A stretch of DNA of 64,000 nt from contig CM075652.1 of the NCBI GenBank assembly GCA_037953625.1, positions 39,550,501 to 39,614,500 of the forward strand. The letters are read 5' to 3'. The stretch comes from Crotalaria pallida. Lineage: Eukaryota; Streptophyta; Magnoliopsida; Fabales; Fabaceae. Positions 21,697 through 34,446 of this stretch are shown here, piece after piece. The translations under genes were made by a program, and so were the position numbers. The first letter of the stretch is position 1, and every line of letters starts with the position of its first letter. The notes beneath the pieces are model-generated. The model did no database searches. It was not told the origin of the DNA and saw only the letters and a program-made list of their open reading frames with translations.

Positions 21697-24600
21697 GTTG
21701 GTATCAGAGCAATGGTTGCAATCCTCGGCCCGGAGTATGGATTTTCCTACTCCCAATGGGTTACTCCACATGAGAGTAACTAATAGGTAGTTGAATAAGT
21801 AGTGCACTATAGTGTTCATGCATACATGCGTCATTAGTGAGAATGAGTATAGTTAGTAGGGTGAGTCATAGTTAGTATTCATAGGAGTATATCTTCAATT
21901 TAAAGTGGGCTAACCAAATATTTTTCAAAGTATAACTTTGTTGTATTTAGAAATGGACAGAGAGTAGAGACTAAGGGAAAGGAAAACTCCCAACGGGACA
22001 GAGCATGAAATTGCTACCCCAACGGGAAGTACTAACTCTTAGTTTTGAATTGGTCATGTCTGTTTCAAAATATGACAAGGGATTGGGATTTCGTTTTATG
22101 ATGAAATTCCAAAGCCTTCTTTTGAATCGAAGATGAGTCATTCTTTATTTGATGGGAACTCAAGTAGCACGAAAACAATTTTGTCTCCAATGCAATATAG
22201 AATCGAGACGGATCCCTCGCATTTTGTATTCATCGGAAGATGACATTGTTAAAGTCCTTGAACCCAACCAAATAATTGTTGGATTTATTTTCTAAGTTTA
22301 AGAATAGGATCAATATTAGAGGTCATCTAGTTTATACACTTCGAGCATTCTTCATCAGAGTGCGCAGCGGAAGTGAATAGGTGTTAACCCATTGTAGCTG
22401 CCTTTAACTGTGATTACTAAGTGTAGTCTTTGTAGAACCTAATTGCCTTCTACATTTCCACATTATGTTTTGGTGATAAATGTACTCTGAATTTTTAAGG
22501 TATGAAAGTGTTTTGCAATAGATTTTTCCAAGACTTTAATTTTGAAAAGTATTAATACTATGATTTGAAACGAATGTCAAGTACAGTAATGTTTTGATAT
22601 TTTTCAAAGAATGGAATTGATTCAAACTCTGATAATTGATTGAAGGTCGTAACACTGGTTTTTTAGAAAATTTTATTTACAATGAGAATTCCTAACTAAT
22701 TGAATGATAGTGTAATTTACTCTTAAGTTACACCAATTATAAATTGATGGGAATTCAATGAAAGCGACATAAGTCAATTCGAACCTACAAACTAAAATAA
22801 AAGGAAAGTCATTCACTAGAATTTGGAAAAGTGAATGACATTAAACTTTTGACCGTAAATCCGTTCCTTTTATTTGAGTTTGACGATTATAGAGGATTCT
22901 TATTTTCTTTGACAAAGGAATCCTCAAGCTTCAGAGTCAATTTCAAATGGTTGTGAAATGATTTTTGAAAACTTATATGAACGATTTGAACTCGTAAGTG
23001 CTTGACATGTCTTTTCCTAAACGACAATTTTGTTTAAGTTTTAAATGAAACGAATTTACAAAGGTATAGAATGTTTTCTTCATTTTAAAGAAGATGCAAA
23101 CTCTTGAAAACTCTTTTATCACCAAGTACCAAACCTTTACGCCGAAATTGGTACTTAATTATTTCCATTGTAATGTGGAAGTGGAAAATGTGAATTGAAG
23201 GTAGTAAGGTAAGTTAAAGGTAATGTAGCCACCCTAGAGTTAAAGTCTAGTCTAGAGCCAAACCATAGTAATGAATGTTATCCATTATCCCTTCAAGTTC
23301 ATATAGAACTCCAAGGAATTCGTTGTGTCATTGAAAAAACTATATTCTGGAAGTGCCAACTATTTTCAAACCATCATTAACTCTTCCGTAGAATGTGGTT
23401 TGTGAATGTTCAAGTCCTGGTCTTAGCATCCATTATAAAATGTCGTAGCACCAAGGTCTAGTTAGTAAGAAGGAAGTCTTAACTAGGATTTAAGAGCGAG
23501 TCTTAGTTGTGCGATCTTAAAACTAAGGAACCAATTAGGAAACCTTAAACCTTAGGAAGATTAGTGAGTGTAGTATGAGTTGAAGTCTTGCATTGTAGAG
23601 TTCTCTTAGGCTGAGTGTAAAGCCCGATAGTTTTCATTCATTAACCGAGCGGTAGAAGCTAGGTTCAATCTTAGTGAGTCCTAGAGTTTGGGCATAGTTG
23701 TGTAGGCATATACATGTGCATATAGGAAGCGGTTTTCAAATGTTTTCGAACGCTGGACTTTTATATATGCGTATTTACGATTTTAATCTTAATAGGACTA
23801 TATGTTAAGTCCAAACGTTTTCATGAACCTTTTCTTATGATTTGAGTAATCCCCAAATTTTAAATTCTTTTAAGTACTATATATAAATGTGTGTATTATT
23901 TTAAATCGATTTTTTTGACTAAGACTATCTTCTACCTTCTATTGAAAACGATTTTAAAAGAATACTATATTAACTTCTATTAATTAATTACCAAATGAAT
24001 TTTTCAAAGTTTAATTGCCTTGTGTTTCCCCACATGGTAATTTTGAAATTCTGTTTTCCTAGTATGCCTATATTTTTCAAAGTAACCTTTTTTAGAGAAA
24101 ACCTTACAGGTGACAAACTTGTAATGGAAAACAACAACTTATTTTCTATACCTATGATTGAAATGCATTTTTCCATCACATGTCTTAAACATATTTCCAA
24201 CTTTCTATGGATACATATATATAGTATTCAATCACTTAAGTTTCTCTATAAAAAACTCACGCTTATTTTGGAAACCCGATGCATTGAACTATTTCCTTTC
24301 AAAACTTTATTTTCATCCATACGCCGATCATAATTCCCTGTGATCCTAAGGGAGTCTCACTATTTGCAAAACTTTTCAAACCCTTTTCTCCTCCTCAATG
24401 CAAAACTCCTTTTTGGGTGTGTATGGATTGTTTTACTTGATCTTGTGTTGAATCCATGTTTTGCTTTTCTTTTAAGAAATGAACTCTTTGATGAAATTCA
24501 AATGATGTTTCTCTTACTTAAATTGTATTTGATTTTAAAAATGAAAATCTTTATATACATACATATATATATATATATATCATAATACTTTGATGTTTGT

Positions 24601-24996
24601 GTTGTGTTTGATTATCTTTATCTGGATTGTATATGAATATGTGTTGTGAAAGTTTGAATGTCTAGGTTTTATTGAATAGTGTTAGGTAGTGTTGGATATA
24701 GGGCTAAGTAGGTCTGTGTTGTCAGGTATTGCCCATAGACTTCGAGCTTCATGTTTTGAACCTTAAGGAACTAAGTGGGACTTTATGGTCAAAGTCTCAA
24801 TAGCAATCAAGTAGATATAGTAATAGAAACCCAACCGGGGTCGTATCCTAAGTGGGGGAGCGGATTCCCCAAAGATTGTGTCCATTCTGAAGTAGGTTAA
24901 GACCTCTCATTCAACCGAGCATATAGATCCATATCTTCGCTTTCCTTTGAAGTGAGCCGAAATTCGGGGACGAAATTCATATAAGTGGGGGAGAAT
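21697..24996 (+). mobile_element. Internal region of element A: non-coding, with PBS and polypurine tract
   Basis: A primer binding site TGGTATCAGAGC (21699-21710, complementary to initiator tRNA-Met) lies just after the LTR. The segment 'ttcggggacgaaattcatat' then 'aagtgggggagaa' (24966-24995) precedes the 3' LTR as polypurine tract, and is nearly the same as the sequence before the chromovirus LTRs at 49394 and 57704. Between them, 3.3 kb has no gag, protease, RT or integrase in any frame. The longest ORF (23995-24333) resembles nothing known and overlaps another on the opposite strand. This fits a LARD-type non-autonomous retroelement. A TA microsatellite is at 24560-24580. Confidence 0.85.
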
Positions 24997-26324
24997 TGTA
25001 ACATCCCCAAATTTACTAAGTGTTTAAGTGCCTTAGTGAATAGAATTGCCCTAAGTGTCGTAGCATTCTTAGGTTTTGATTTCGGTTAGAAACGTTAATT
25101 AGTATTAGAATTAGTGCGTGCTTAAGTGTTTAGAGTGTAGTATTTAGCTACGAATGGGTTTGTGTGAAGTAGAAATAAGTTAGAATAGGTTTAGAGTGAA
25201 GAGAAAGGAATGTGTTAGGTTAATATTGTGGTTTAGAAATGTTATTAAAGGATTAAGAGTATAGGACTTTAGGAAATTAAGAATAATAGATACATATATC
25301 TAAACCTAAATTCCACCGTTGGATATTAAGATAAGTGTGTTAGGAAGCTTGCCTCAAAATTTGAGCAAGATCCGACGGTTAACGAAAAAGTTACGGTACT
25401 TTGAAGTTCAAGGGTTTAAGTGGGCTGAACTGGTTACTCGAGTAACACTGGAGTTAATCGAGTAATGGCCGTAGGGTGCACTTAAGTTACTCGATTAACA
25501 CTTGAGTTAATCGAGTAAGGCCGAATGATGCTCACGAATTAATCGAGTAAGCATGCGATTAATCGAGTAAGGCCGAATGATGCTCACGACTTAATCGATT
25601 AACAGCATCTGCTAATCGATTAAGGAAGGCTGTTCTAAGCCAAATTTACATGGGTTACTCGATTAACCAAAGTGGCTAATCGAGTAACCACCGTCAGATC
25701 AGCTTAAAAACACGAGTTTAGGGTGTTGAACTCATTTCTCTCTTCCTCTTCTTCGATTTCTTCTTCTCTTCTCCTCCCTAATCCTTCTCAATCACCAAAC
25801 TAACATCAAATAACTCTAATCCATCAACCTATAATCACTTCCCATCAACTCCCTATCATTTCCCATCAACCAAAACACCAATTTCTCTCTCTCACAATCA
25901 AATCCCCAAATTCCCCTCTCTAAACCCTAACAATCCCAATCCATCAAATTGAGTCTCCCAACCATTCAATTGGCCTTAGGAGATGCTAAAGGACAAGGAT
26001 TAGGAGTCTTGGTGCATGGGTTGGAGCTTGGTGTGGAGCTCCCACAAAACCTTCGAGTTCTCCTCTTCCCTTCAAGAGGTAAGGGGTGTACTTTGGTCTA
26101 GTATTAGAGGAAGGGTTTATTAATAGTAATAGAGTTATAATTGGGTATATTATTGGTTGGTTAGGTTGATGGGTAGGAGGGTAGAGTATAGTTAGAAACT
26201 CTAAGTGTTAGGGATATGTTAGTTATGTATGTATGTTATAGTAATTGATTTTATAAATTGTAAAGTAGGAAGTGAAGAACCCTAGGAAGGTGATTTAAAT
26301 TACAGTCCCTGAGACATACCTGAG
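24997..26324 (+). mobile_element. 3' LTR of element A, first 1328 bases (broken by inversion)
   Basis: It matches 18750-20077 base for base in length with roughly 16 substitutions by eye. It stops after the first base of the second arm of the hairpin (GACATACCTGAG) and is followed by minus-strand Tat coding sequence. The missing remainder is at 43565-45178, reversed. Confidence 0.95.
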
Positions 26325-27784
26325 AGGGTAACTGGGAGGTGGATATGCCCTAGAGGAACAATTGAATGGCCTGTAAAGCCAATCAAACTTCCCTCGAACG
26401 GAGTTAGGTCAGATCTTTTCAACCTCAAGGCTTCGAACAGATCCAAGAACATAATGTCTGCTGAACTCCCCTGATCAACGAGAATCCTCTTTACTTCGTA
26501 ATTGTCGAGCCTGGCTGTAACTACCATTGGGTCATTGTGATCTTGGATTATGTCGGCAAAGTCCTCGTCACTGAAACTGATGACGATGTTTTTCTTTTTG
26601 CTCTTTTGAATTGGTCGGCTGGCCACCGAAAGAACTTGACCCACATACTTCTTTCGATCACCTCTTTTTTCCCCTCCACCTGCGAATCCTCCAGCAATGG
26701 TGTTAATCAGAAAAGTCTCTCAACCCTTATCCTGCTCGGACAGTAGGGTAGAGGTTCCCCCTGCGGGTGGTGAAGGGCTCCTATTTCTTTTCTGCTCGGG
26801 TTTGGGTGATGAATGACTTTTTCTCCTGGAACGCTTCCGCATTGCTTCGCCAATGTATTGTTGAAGCTTTCTGTCCCTCACCATTTCTTCAATCAAGTCC
26901 TTCAGCATAGTACACTGGTCAGTGGTATGCCCCCATCCTCCATGATGGTCACAATACTTTGTCTTATCTTTTTGAGCAGCTCTTCTCAAAGCTGGAGGCC
27001 GAGTGATATTGCGCATCTCGGTGTGCATAGTCTCGCGATGGATTTGACTCCTTGGGACTGTAAGCTGAGTATACTCATCATATTTGCCTTTTGGAGGCAG
27101 TTTTTCTCCTATTTCTCTTTCTCTTTTATCCTTCCTCCCTCTGCTATCTCGAAAACGATCGCTCTGACGAGGATCGTTTTGACGAGGACGTTCTTCCTTA
27201 CCCCTTGCCGCAGTACTGATTCTATGGAATTCTTCCAGATTGACAAACTTCCTGGATCTTTCCCTGAGGTCGGCCATATCGTTGGGTGGTTCTCCAATCA
27301 AACAATCCTTGAAATCCCCATCTCGCAACCCTTGAGTAAGAAAAAGAACAGATACTCCAGATTGCAGACCTAATATGCCACTAGCCTCTTGTTGATACCG
27401 AGCTAGGTAGTCGCGTAGAGACTCGTCCGGTATCTGTGCGACTCCAGCTAATGAATGATCGGATTTTGGCTGTGACATACTGGCTGTGTATCTATTTAGG
27501 AACGCTCTTCTAAGCTCAGCCCAGGAGTGAATTGAATTAGCAGGTAGGGAATTGAACCATCTCAAAGGTGCCGAGCCCAGAGTCATTGAGAAAGCGCGAC
27601 ACTTCATGAAATCCCCCCCTCCATAAAACATCATGTAAGATTCGTAAACCGCAATGTGGTCCATCGGACCGGTTGTCCCAGTATACCAAGGAATATTTTG
27701 ATGACCCACATAAGTCTGCGGGGTTTGAAATGCCATAATCTCAACTGTGAAAGGATGTCCAGGATGAAGTTCCCTGGCAGCACG
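26325..27784 (-). pseudogene. Tat-type Ty3/gypsy gag C-terminal part and protease
   Basis: The minus-strand frame is open except for one in-frame TGA (26720-26722, an apparent CGA to TGA change). The gag part has the retrotransposon-gag core (RWFNSLPANSIHSWAEL, AFLNRYTASM, ESLRDYLARY), a basic region and a CX2HX-type His/Cys cluster (KYCDHHGGWGHTTDQC). The protease part shows LVDQGSSADIMF, the usual Asp-containing active site of this clade. The N-terminal gag is at 37975-38639, beyond the copia insertion; RT continues at 45179, beyond the inversion breakpoint. The products would form the particle and process the polyprotein. ORFs on the plus strand at 26537-27373 are shadows. Confidence 0.9.
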
Positions 27785-29157
27785 TGAAGATGCAAGGATT
27801 CAATTATGTTTTGATGAAGACAACTTTATGTGGCAAACCTACAACAACAAATCTCAAGGACTAGTTTTACTACTTTCTCATATATTTGTATTGTAATTGT
27901 ATTATTATTTTATATGAGTGTGGGTGGTAGAATTAGGATAGAAATCTCAATTTGAATTAAAGAATTTATTATGTTTTAAATTGGGATTGCATTGATAGAG
28001 AAAAGGGCTCAAGATTTTATTAAATAAATCAATGAAAAATGCAAAATAAAAGAAAAAGTTTTTAGCAGTGTTTAGCAGTGTTTAATCGATTAAATCTCAG
28101 TTTAATCGAGTATTAATCGATTAAGGCATCGTTTAATCGATTAAAGGCTGCTAAAACTGAATCATTAAAAGCCTTTCATTTTCAACATGAAAAAGGTTAC
28201 GAACCATTATCTTTTCACAGCATTTTTCATATCTTTTACACACACTCTTGAGCTAAGATTCTTTCTCAAAACATCATCTCTATCAATGTTCTTTTGAATC
28301 TCAATTTGAATGCATACTTCATTCTTTTTGATTCTAAATTGAAGATTCAATGTGCTTGAACATTATTAGTTGAATCAATCTTGTAACAAAGGGTTACATT
28401 CTTCAAGATTCAACAAAGGAAAAGTTTCAATTGAGGCAATTGAAGAAAGAAGGTTGGAGCACTACCTTGAGCAATTGGAGGATTCATTGCTAGAAGCTCA
28501 TTGGGATTGAACACGTCGTTTCAATCAAAGGAGGATCGAATTACAAGATTGGGGTAGTGTCATATGAATTGGTACTTCATATGATAACGGGTTAGGATCG
28601 AGAGTTGAGAGGATTCTAACGATTCTTGTAAACTGATCTATTTTTTCATAGTGTAGCAAATCACCCAATCCAGAGAGGGTGGACTGGATGTAGCTCACCG
28701 ATTGTGAGTGAACCAGGCTAAAATCACTACGTTCTTCGTTCTTTATTTTTTTACGTTTATTTCAATTAAAATCGATCAAGAGCTTAAAAATCAAATAGGA
28801 TTAGTATTGGGTTTTTCAATTACGTATTCATTATATTCTTGTTAATTGATTCGTGATTGATTTCTCTGATTTGATTCTTGATTCATTGAGTTTCGTAGAA
28901 TAATCGTTTTGAATTGAATTCTGAATTTCTGCAATTTTAAGAGTGTTTAATCAAGTAGTACTCGATTAAGGAAAAATTGACTTTCAGGTTTAATCGATTA
29001 AATTGCAGGTTAATCGATTAAATCAGTGTAAACTGCTTAAAATTGAACTGTTTCTGAACCGTTTTTGATTACTTTCGAAATTCTGGTATCGTAGCTTAAC
29101 CATTCTATTCACCCCCCCTCTAGAAGGTTATTTTTAGCCGCTTGTTGGTTTCCAACA
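27785..29157 (+). mobile_element. 5' LTR of Sirevirus-type Ty1/copia element (1373 bp)
   Basis: It starts TGAAGATGCAAGG and ends TTTCCAACA, with target duplication 'gcacg' (27780-27784) against 'acacg' at the other end (37975-37979). It contains two groups of TTAATCGATTAA-type palindromes (28079-28146 and 28945-29022). It is nearly identical to 36604-37974. Confidence 0.95.
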
Positions 29158-29159
29158 AG

Positions 29160-29171
29160 TGGTATCAGAGC
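29160..29171 (+). other. Primer binding site of the copia element
   Basis: TGGTATCAGAGC, complementary to the 3' end of initiator tRNA-Met, lies two bases after the 5' LTR. Confidence 0.9.
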
Positions 29172-29216
29172 TCGGTCGAATAAACCGAGTGTAAAAACTT
29201 TTTCGAAAAGATCCAT

Positions 29217-31034
29217 TTGGAAACCATGGCAAATCAAAACCCTTTTGGAGGAGAAGGTGCAGCTATTAATCGTCCCCCACTATTTGGTGGTGAGGGGTAT
29301 GCTTACTGGAAAGTAATGATGAAAATTTTCATACAAGCTATCGATAACGAAATTTGGAAAGCCATCGAAAAGGGTCCCCATATTCCATCTAGTGTAGTTG
29401 ATGGAGCGGCTCAATTGACCCCGGAAGAAAAGTGGACCGATGATGATAACAAAAAGATTCAATTTGACTATAAGGCTAAGAATATCATCACGTCCGCTTT
29501 GTCATATGATGAGTTTTTTAGAGTCTCCCAATGCGCTAGTGCAAAGGAAATGTGGGACACTTTACAAGTGACTCACGAGGGAACTAGTGAAGTTAGGCGA
29601 GCTAGATTAAATGTCTTGATGCGTGAATATGAGTTATTTCAAATGTTGCCTAATGAAAATATTAATGATATGCAAAAGAGATTTACTCATATTATTAATC
29701 ACTTGCTTGCTCTTGGTAAGGCTTTCTTACCGGGAGAACTTACTAACAAAGTTTTGAGATGCTTGGACAGGAATTGGCAACCCAAGGTCACCGCGATTAT
29801 TGGATCGAAGAACTTGGATACTATGGATCTCACTACTTTGTTTGGGAAATTGCAAGAGCATGAGATGGAGCTCGGACGCCTAAACTCGAATGAAGAATCC
29901 GACAAGAAGAAAAAGGGTATCGCATTGAAAGCTTCATCATCAAAAATTGTTGATACTCAAAATGACTCTTCCTTGGATGATGACACGGATTCGGATTTGG
30001 ATGATGAGTCACTTGCACTCGTGGTTAAGAATTTCAGAAAATTTTTCAAGAAGAAAGGAAACACAAGAAGATTCAATTCAAAGGAAAACAAGGAAACTCC
30101 ACAAAGGTCGAAAACCCCTAGAGACAAGATAATATGTCATACATGTGGGAAAGCGGGTCACATCAAATATCATTGTCCTCAAAAGTCTAAAAAGTCCGAT
30201 AGTGATAAGAAGAGGTCCAACAATCTCAAGGCTAAGAAAGCCTACATTGTTTGGGACGAACCCGAAGATGATACTAACTCTAGCACTTCGGAGGAGGAAG
30301 AATCGGCAAATTTGTGTTTAATGGCTAAGGATGACATTGAAGCTTCCACTAGTGACACGTCTCTTGAGCAATCAAGCTCAAAGGAGGTACATTCTAAAAC
30401 TAACTCTGATGTGGATTCGGATAATGAATCTTGCTCTTCCCCCTCATATGATGCACTTTATAATGCCTATGTTGATATGCATGCCGAACTCAAGAAACTA
30501 GCTAAAATCAACATTGAGGCTAAGAAAGCCATTTTGAAGTACAATGAAAAGATTATTGAAATGCAAAAACATATTGATGAGCTTGTTCTTCAAAATGAGA
30601 CTTTAGAACTCATTTACTCTAATGCATCATGTGAATGTTGTGTTTCTAATGCTGTGATTTCCGATTGTGAAAGGTGCAAGATTTATGAAAATGAATTACA
30701 TGATTTGAAAGAAAAACTTGCTACCTTTACAAAAGGAAAAAGAGATTTGAATGATTTTCTCTCTAGACAAAGAGACAATACAAATAGAACCGGTTTGGGA
30801 TATACTAAACCAAAGAAGAAATCCTATAGAAAGGTTGGAACTTTTTCAAAGGTTAATTTTTCTAGAAAACCTACTTGTTTCTATTGTGGTATCTTTGGTC
30901 ATACTTCAAACATTTGCAAAATCAAAAAGTTTGGTATACCCAATAAGGAGTTTATTTGGATTGTTAAAGGAGAGAAACCGGATGTTAACCCCCAAGGACC
31001 CAAAATTGTTTGGGTACCTAAGTCTTCCATATAA
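29217..31034 (+). CDS. gag: Copia gag polyprotein, intact
   Basis: A 605-residue open frame. The N-terminus (FGGEGYAYWKVMMKIFI) is the DUF4219 start of copia gag, followed by the UBN2-type gag core (residues about 80-220), an acidic Ser/Asp-rich linker and a CCHC zinc knuckle CHTCGKAGHIKYHC near residue 306. A second zinc knuckle, CFYCGIFGHTSNIC, lies near residue 555. A charged, probably coiled-coil stretch lies at about 420-460. A long gag with a second CCHC is usual for Sireviruses. The frame differs from pol by one base. No stop is seen. It would form the virus-like particle that packages the element RNA. Confidence 0.9.
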   Translation: METMANQNPFGGEGAAINRPPLFGGEGYAYWKVMMKIFIQAIDNEIWKAIEKGPHIPSSVVDGAAQLTPEEKWTDDDNKKIQFDYKAKNIITSALSYDEFFRVSQCASAKEMWDTLQVTHEGTSEVRRARLNVLMREYELFQMLPNENINDMQKRFTHIINHLLALGKAFLPGELTNKVLRCLDRNWQPKVTAIIGSKNLDTMDLTTLFGKLQEHEMELGRLNSNEESDKKKKGIALKASSSKIVDTQNDSSLDDDTDSDLDDESLALVVKNFRKFFKKKGNTRRFNSKENKETPQRSKTPRDKIICHTCGKAGHIKYHCPQKSKKSDSDKKRSNNLKAKKAYIVWDEPEDDTNSSTSEEEESANLCLMAKDDIEASTSDTSLEQSSSKEVHSKTNSDVDSDNESCSSPSYDALYNAYVDMHAELKKLAKINIEAKKAILKYNEKIIEMQKHIDELVLQNETLELIYSNASCECCVSNAVISDCERCKIYENELHDLKEKLATFTKGKRDLNDFLSRQRDNTNRTGLGYTKPKKKSYRKVGTFSKVNFSRKPTCFYCGIFGHTSNICKIKKFGIPNKEFIWIVKGEKPDVNPQGPKIVWVPKSSI

Positions 31035-31047
31035 TTTGTTTTTGTAG

Positions 31048-34000
31048 GTGTGCCTTAGAACGAGAGATGATCGTTGGTATTTGGACAGCGGTTGTTCAAG
31101 GAACATGACGGGAGACAAGAGACATTTCATCGAACTTTCACCAAGAGATAAGGGTCACGTCACATATGGCGATAACAATCGTGGAAAAATCCTTGGTATA
31201 GGTAAAATCGGAAACTCATCCAATGTTATAATTGACAATGTTTTGTATGTTGAAGGTTTAGAGCACAATCTACTTAGCATTAGTCAATTGTGCGATATTG
31301 GAAATAGTGTTAGTTTTACCTCTAACCATTGCATTATTAGAAGTGATAGTGATCAATCCATTAAATTTGTTGGGAATCGGTGCAATAACACTTACTTGAT
31401 TGACTTGAATGATATTACTTCTTTATTCTCAAAATGTTTTTTAAATAAAGAAAATGATGTTTGGCTATGGCATAGAAGAGTAGCTCATGTCCACTTAGGA
31501 CAATTAAATAAACTTTTATCCAAGGACTTAGTGATTGGCCTTCCGAAGCTCAATTTTAAAATTGATGGAGTTTGCACACCTTGTAAAAAGTGCAAACAAA
31601 CCAAAACAACTTTTCCAACAAAAAAAGTTATTTCTTCTACAAGGGTGTTGGAACTCATACATATGGATTTATTTGGTCCCTCTCGAACTATGAGCTTTGG
31701 AGGTAATTACTATGGACTTGTTATTGTGGATGACTACTCACGTTTTACTTGGACTTTCTTTTTACCATCAAAAGATCAAACTTTTCAACGTTTTAAAGCC
31801 TTTGTCAAACTTGTTCAAAATAAAGTCAATCAAAGTATAGTGGTTATTCGAACCGATCATGGTGGCAAATTTGAAAATCATGCATTTGATAAGTTTTGCG
31901 ATAAGTTTGGTGTAGAGCATCAATTTTCTGCTCCTAGAACTCCTCAACAAAACGGAGTTGTTGAGCGGAAGAATAGGGTGTTAGAAGAATTAGCAAGGAC
32001 AATGTTAAGTGATAGCAAAGTTCCTAAATACTTTTGGGCCGATGCGGTAAGCACCGCTTGCCATGTATTGAATAGAGTAATGATTAGGCCCTCTCTTAAG
32101 AAAACCCCCTATGAGCTTTTCAAAGGCCGAAAGCCTAATATATCTTATTTTCATGTTTTTGGATGTAAATGTTTTATTTTGAATAATGGAAAACAAGTTT
32201 TGGGAAAATTTGATCCAAAAGCGGATGATGGGATATTTCTAGGCTATTCGAGTCATAGTAAAGCATTTAGAGTGTTTAATAAGCGAACTTTGACTATCGA
32301 AGAATCAATAAATGTTGTGTTTGATGAGTCTCCGGAAGGAGAGAAAGGTACTTTTAATATTTCAGGTATTGATATATATGAAGAAGTGCCACGTGATGAA
32401 AATGAGAAAGAAAAGGAGATGGAAATTCAAATTCATGGAGATGTTGACAATACAAATGGAAATGAACAAGCACATGAAGGACTACCTCCGGCATGGAAAA
32501 CCAACCGCAATCATCCATTGACAAATGTGTTAGGTGACGTAGCTAAGGGAGTGGTAACCCGAAGCTCTTTACGTAATATTTGTCATTTTGTAGCTTTTGT
32601 CTCTCAAATAGAATCCAAAAATATAAATGAAGCTATCCAAGATGAACATTGGATCATGGCTATGCAAGAAGAGCTAAACCAATTTGAAAGGAATAGGGTT
32701 TGAGAACTTGTACCTAGACCCGATGATAGACCTATAATAGGTACTAGATGGGTTTATCGTAATAAGTTAGATGAGTTGGGTTTTATTGTTCGAAACAAAG
32801 CTAGGTTGGTAGCTCAAGGATATAGTCAAGAAGAAGGAATTGATTATGACGAAACTTATGCCCCCGTAGCACGTTTAGAAGCTATTAGACTTTTATTAGC
32901 TTATGCATCTATTATGAATTTCAAGTTATATCAAATGGATGTCAAAAGTGCTTTTCTTAACGGATTTATTCAAGAAGAGGTATATGTCTCACAACCACCC
33001 GGTTTTGAAAATCATGAATTTCCTAACTATGTTTTTAAATTGAAAAAGGCCTTATATGGTCTTAAACAAGCTCCTAGAGCTTGGTATGACCGTTTAAGTT
33101 CATTTTTAATTGAAAAAGGTTTTAAAAGGGGTGTTGTAGACAATACTCTTTTCATTGAAAAGTCCGGTAAGGACATTCTTTTGGTTCAGATTTATGTAGA
33201 TGATATAATATTTGGTGCTACTAACGACAAGCTTTGCAAGAAGTTTTCAGATTTAATGCAGAGTGAATTTGAGATGTCGATGATGGGCGAGTTGACGTTC
33301 TTTATTGGGCTTCAAATTAAGAAAATGGATGCCGGAATCTATATCCATCAAACAAAATATTGCAAGGAGCTTTTAAAGCGATTTGGAATGGATTCGTGTA
33401 AGCACGCTTCAACACCAATGAGTGCAACGTGTCACATGGACAAGGACGAAAGCGGTAAACCAATAGAGGTAACTAAATATAGAGGAATGATTGGTAGTCT
33501 CTTGTACCTTACTGCATCGCGTCCTGATATTATGTTTAGCGTTTGTATGTGTGCACGTTATCAATCTAATCCAAAAGAGTCGCACTTAACCTCAGTTAAA
33601 AGAATCATGAAGTATTTAAAAGGAACAATGAATACCGGTTTGTGGTATCCTAGAGATGCTTTTTTAAATTTAGTAGGGTATTCGGATTCCGATTTTGCCG
33701 GTTGCAAAGTAGATAGAAAAAGTACAAGTGGTACTTGTCATTTGATAGGTAACTCACTTGTATCTTGGTTTTCCAAAAAGCAAAATTGTGTTGCTTTGTC
33801 AACCGCGGAAGCCGAATATATTGCGGCGGGTAGTTGTTGTGCACAAATAGTTTGGATGAAACAACAACTTTCCGATTTTGGTTTGTTTTTAACAAAAGTT
33901 CCTATTCGTTGTGATAATACCTCCGCAATAAACCTCACTAAAAATCCGGTACTTCATTCTCGAACAAAACATATTGAAATAAGGCATCATTTTATTAGAG

Positions 34001-34146
34001 ATCATATTCAAAAAGGAGATTGTGTGATTGAGTTTGTTTCAACTTCAAATCAACTTGCCGATATTTTTACAAAACCTCTTCCTAGAGATACCTTTTATCA
34101 TATTAGAAGGGAGCTAGGAATTTTGGATGAATCAACCATTGGTTAG
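31048..34146 (+). pseudogene. pol: Copia pol: protease, integrase, reverse transcriptase, RNase H, one stop codon
   Basis: One frame of 1033 codons interrupted once by TGA (32701-32703) where the family has Trp, a G-to-A change. Order is copia-type: protease (WYLDSGCSRNMTGD), GAG-pre-integrase with HHCC finger (HRRVAH...CTPCKKC), integrase core (MDLFGP, DDYSRFTW, TDHGGKFEN, then PRTPQQNGVVERKNR), RT (NKARLVAQGY, MDVKSAFLNG, QIYVDDIIFGA) and RNase H (YSDSDFAGC, STAEAEYIAA, RTKHIEIRHHF). The putative start is a GTG-like position just after gag; expression is probably by frameshift or reinitiation. Apart from the TGA everything needed for reverse transcription and integration is present, so the copy is recent. 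Confidence 0.92.
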
Positions 34147-34446
34147 TTGTATTTGACATTTTTTTTTATCAAACCAATCTCACTACAAATGCCTATTTCT
34201 ATATGAATTGTTTAAAGTTGTTTTTGTGTTTTGAACTTCAAATTCATGATTCTTATGGCTTTGGCTATGTGTGTTCTCTATTTGTGATTTGGTTGATATA
34301 TTAGTTTGGTGTTTGCTTGCTTGCTTATTTGCTTGGTTGTTGTGGTGCTAAATATGTTCATGTATTCCATATTATGTGCATATGTGTTTTGACTATGTTT
34401 TTCCATGATTTGTGCATTAAAACTAAGTTAAAACTGCATTTTTCAG

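Noticed and set aside
23988..24585. ORFs of 61-112 codons in the element A internal region
   Set aside because: Hydrophobic, AT-driven, overlapping on both strands; nothing resembles gag or pol.
26813..27373. 186-codon plus-strand ORF
   Set aside because: Antisense shadow of the Tat gag. The composition is unlike a protein and the gag motifs are on the minus strand.
29158..29180. tRNA gene at the TGGTATCAGAGC sites (21699, 29160, 53230)
   Set aside because: These are primer binding sites complementary to tRNA-iMet, not tRNA genes; no cloverleaf surrounds them.
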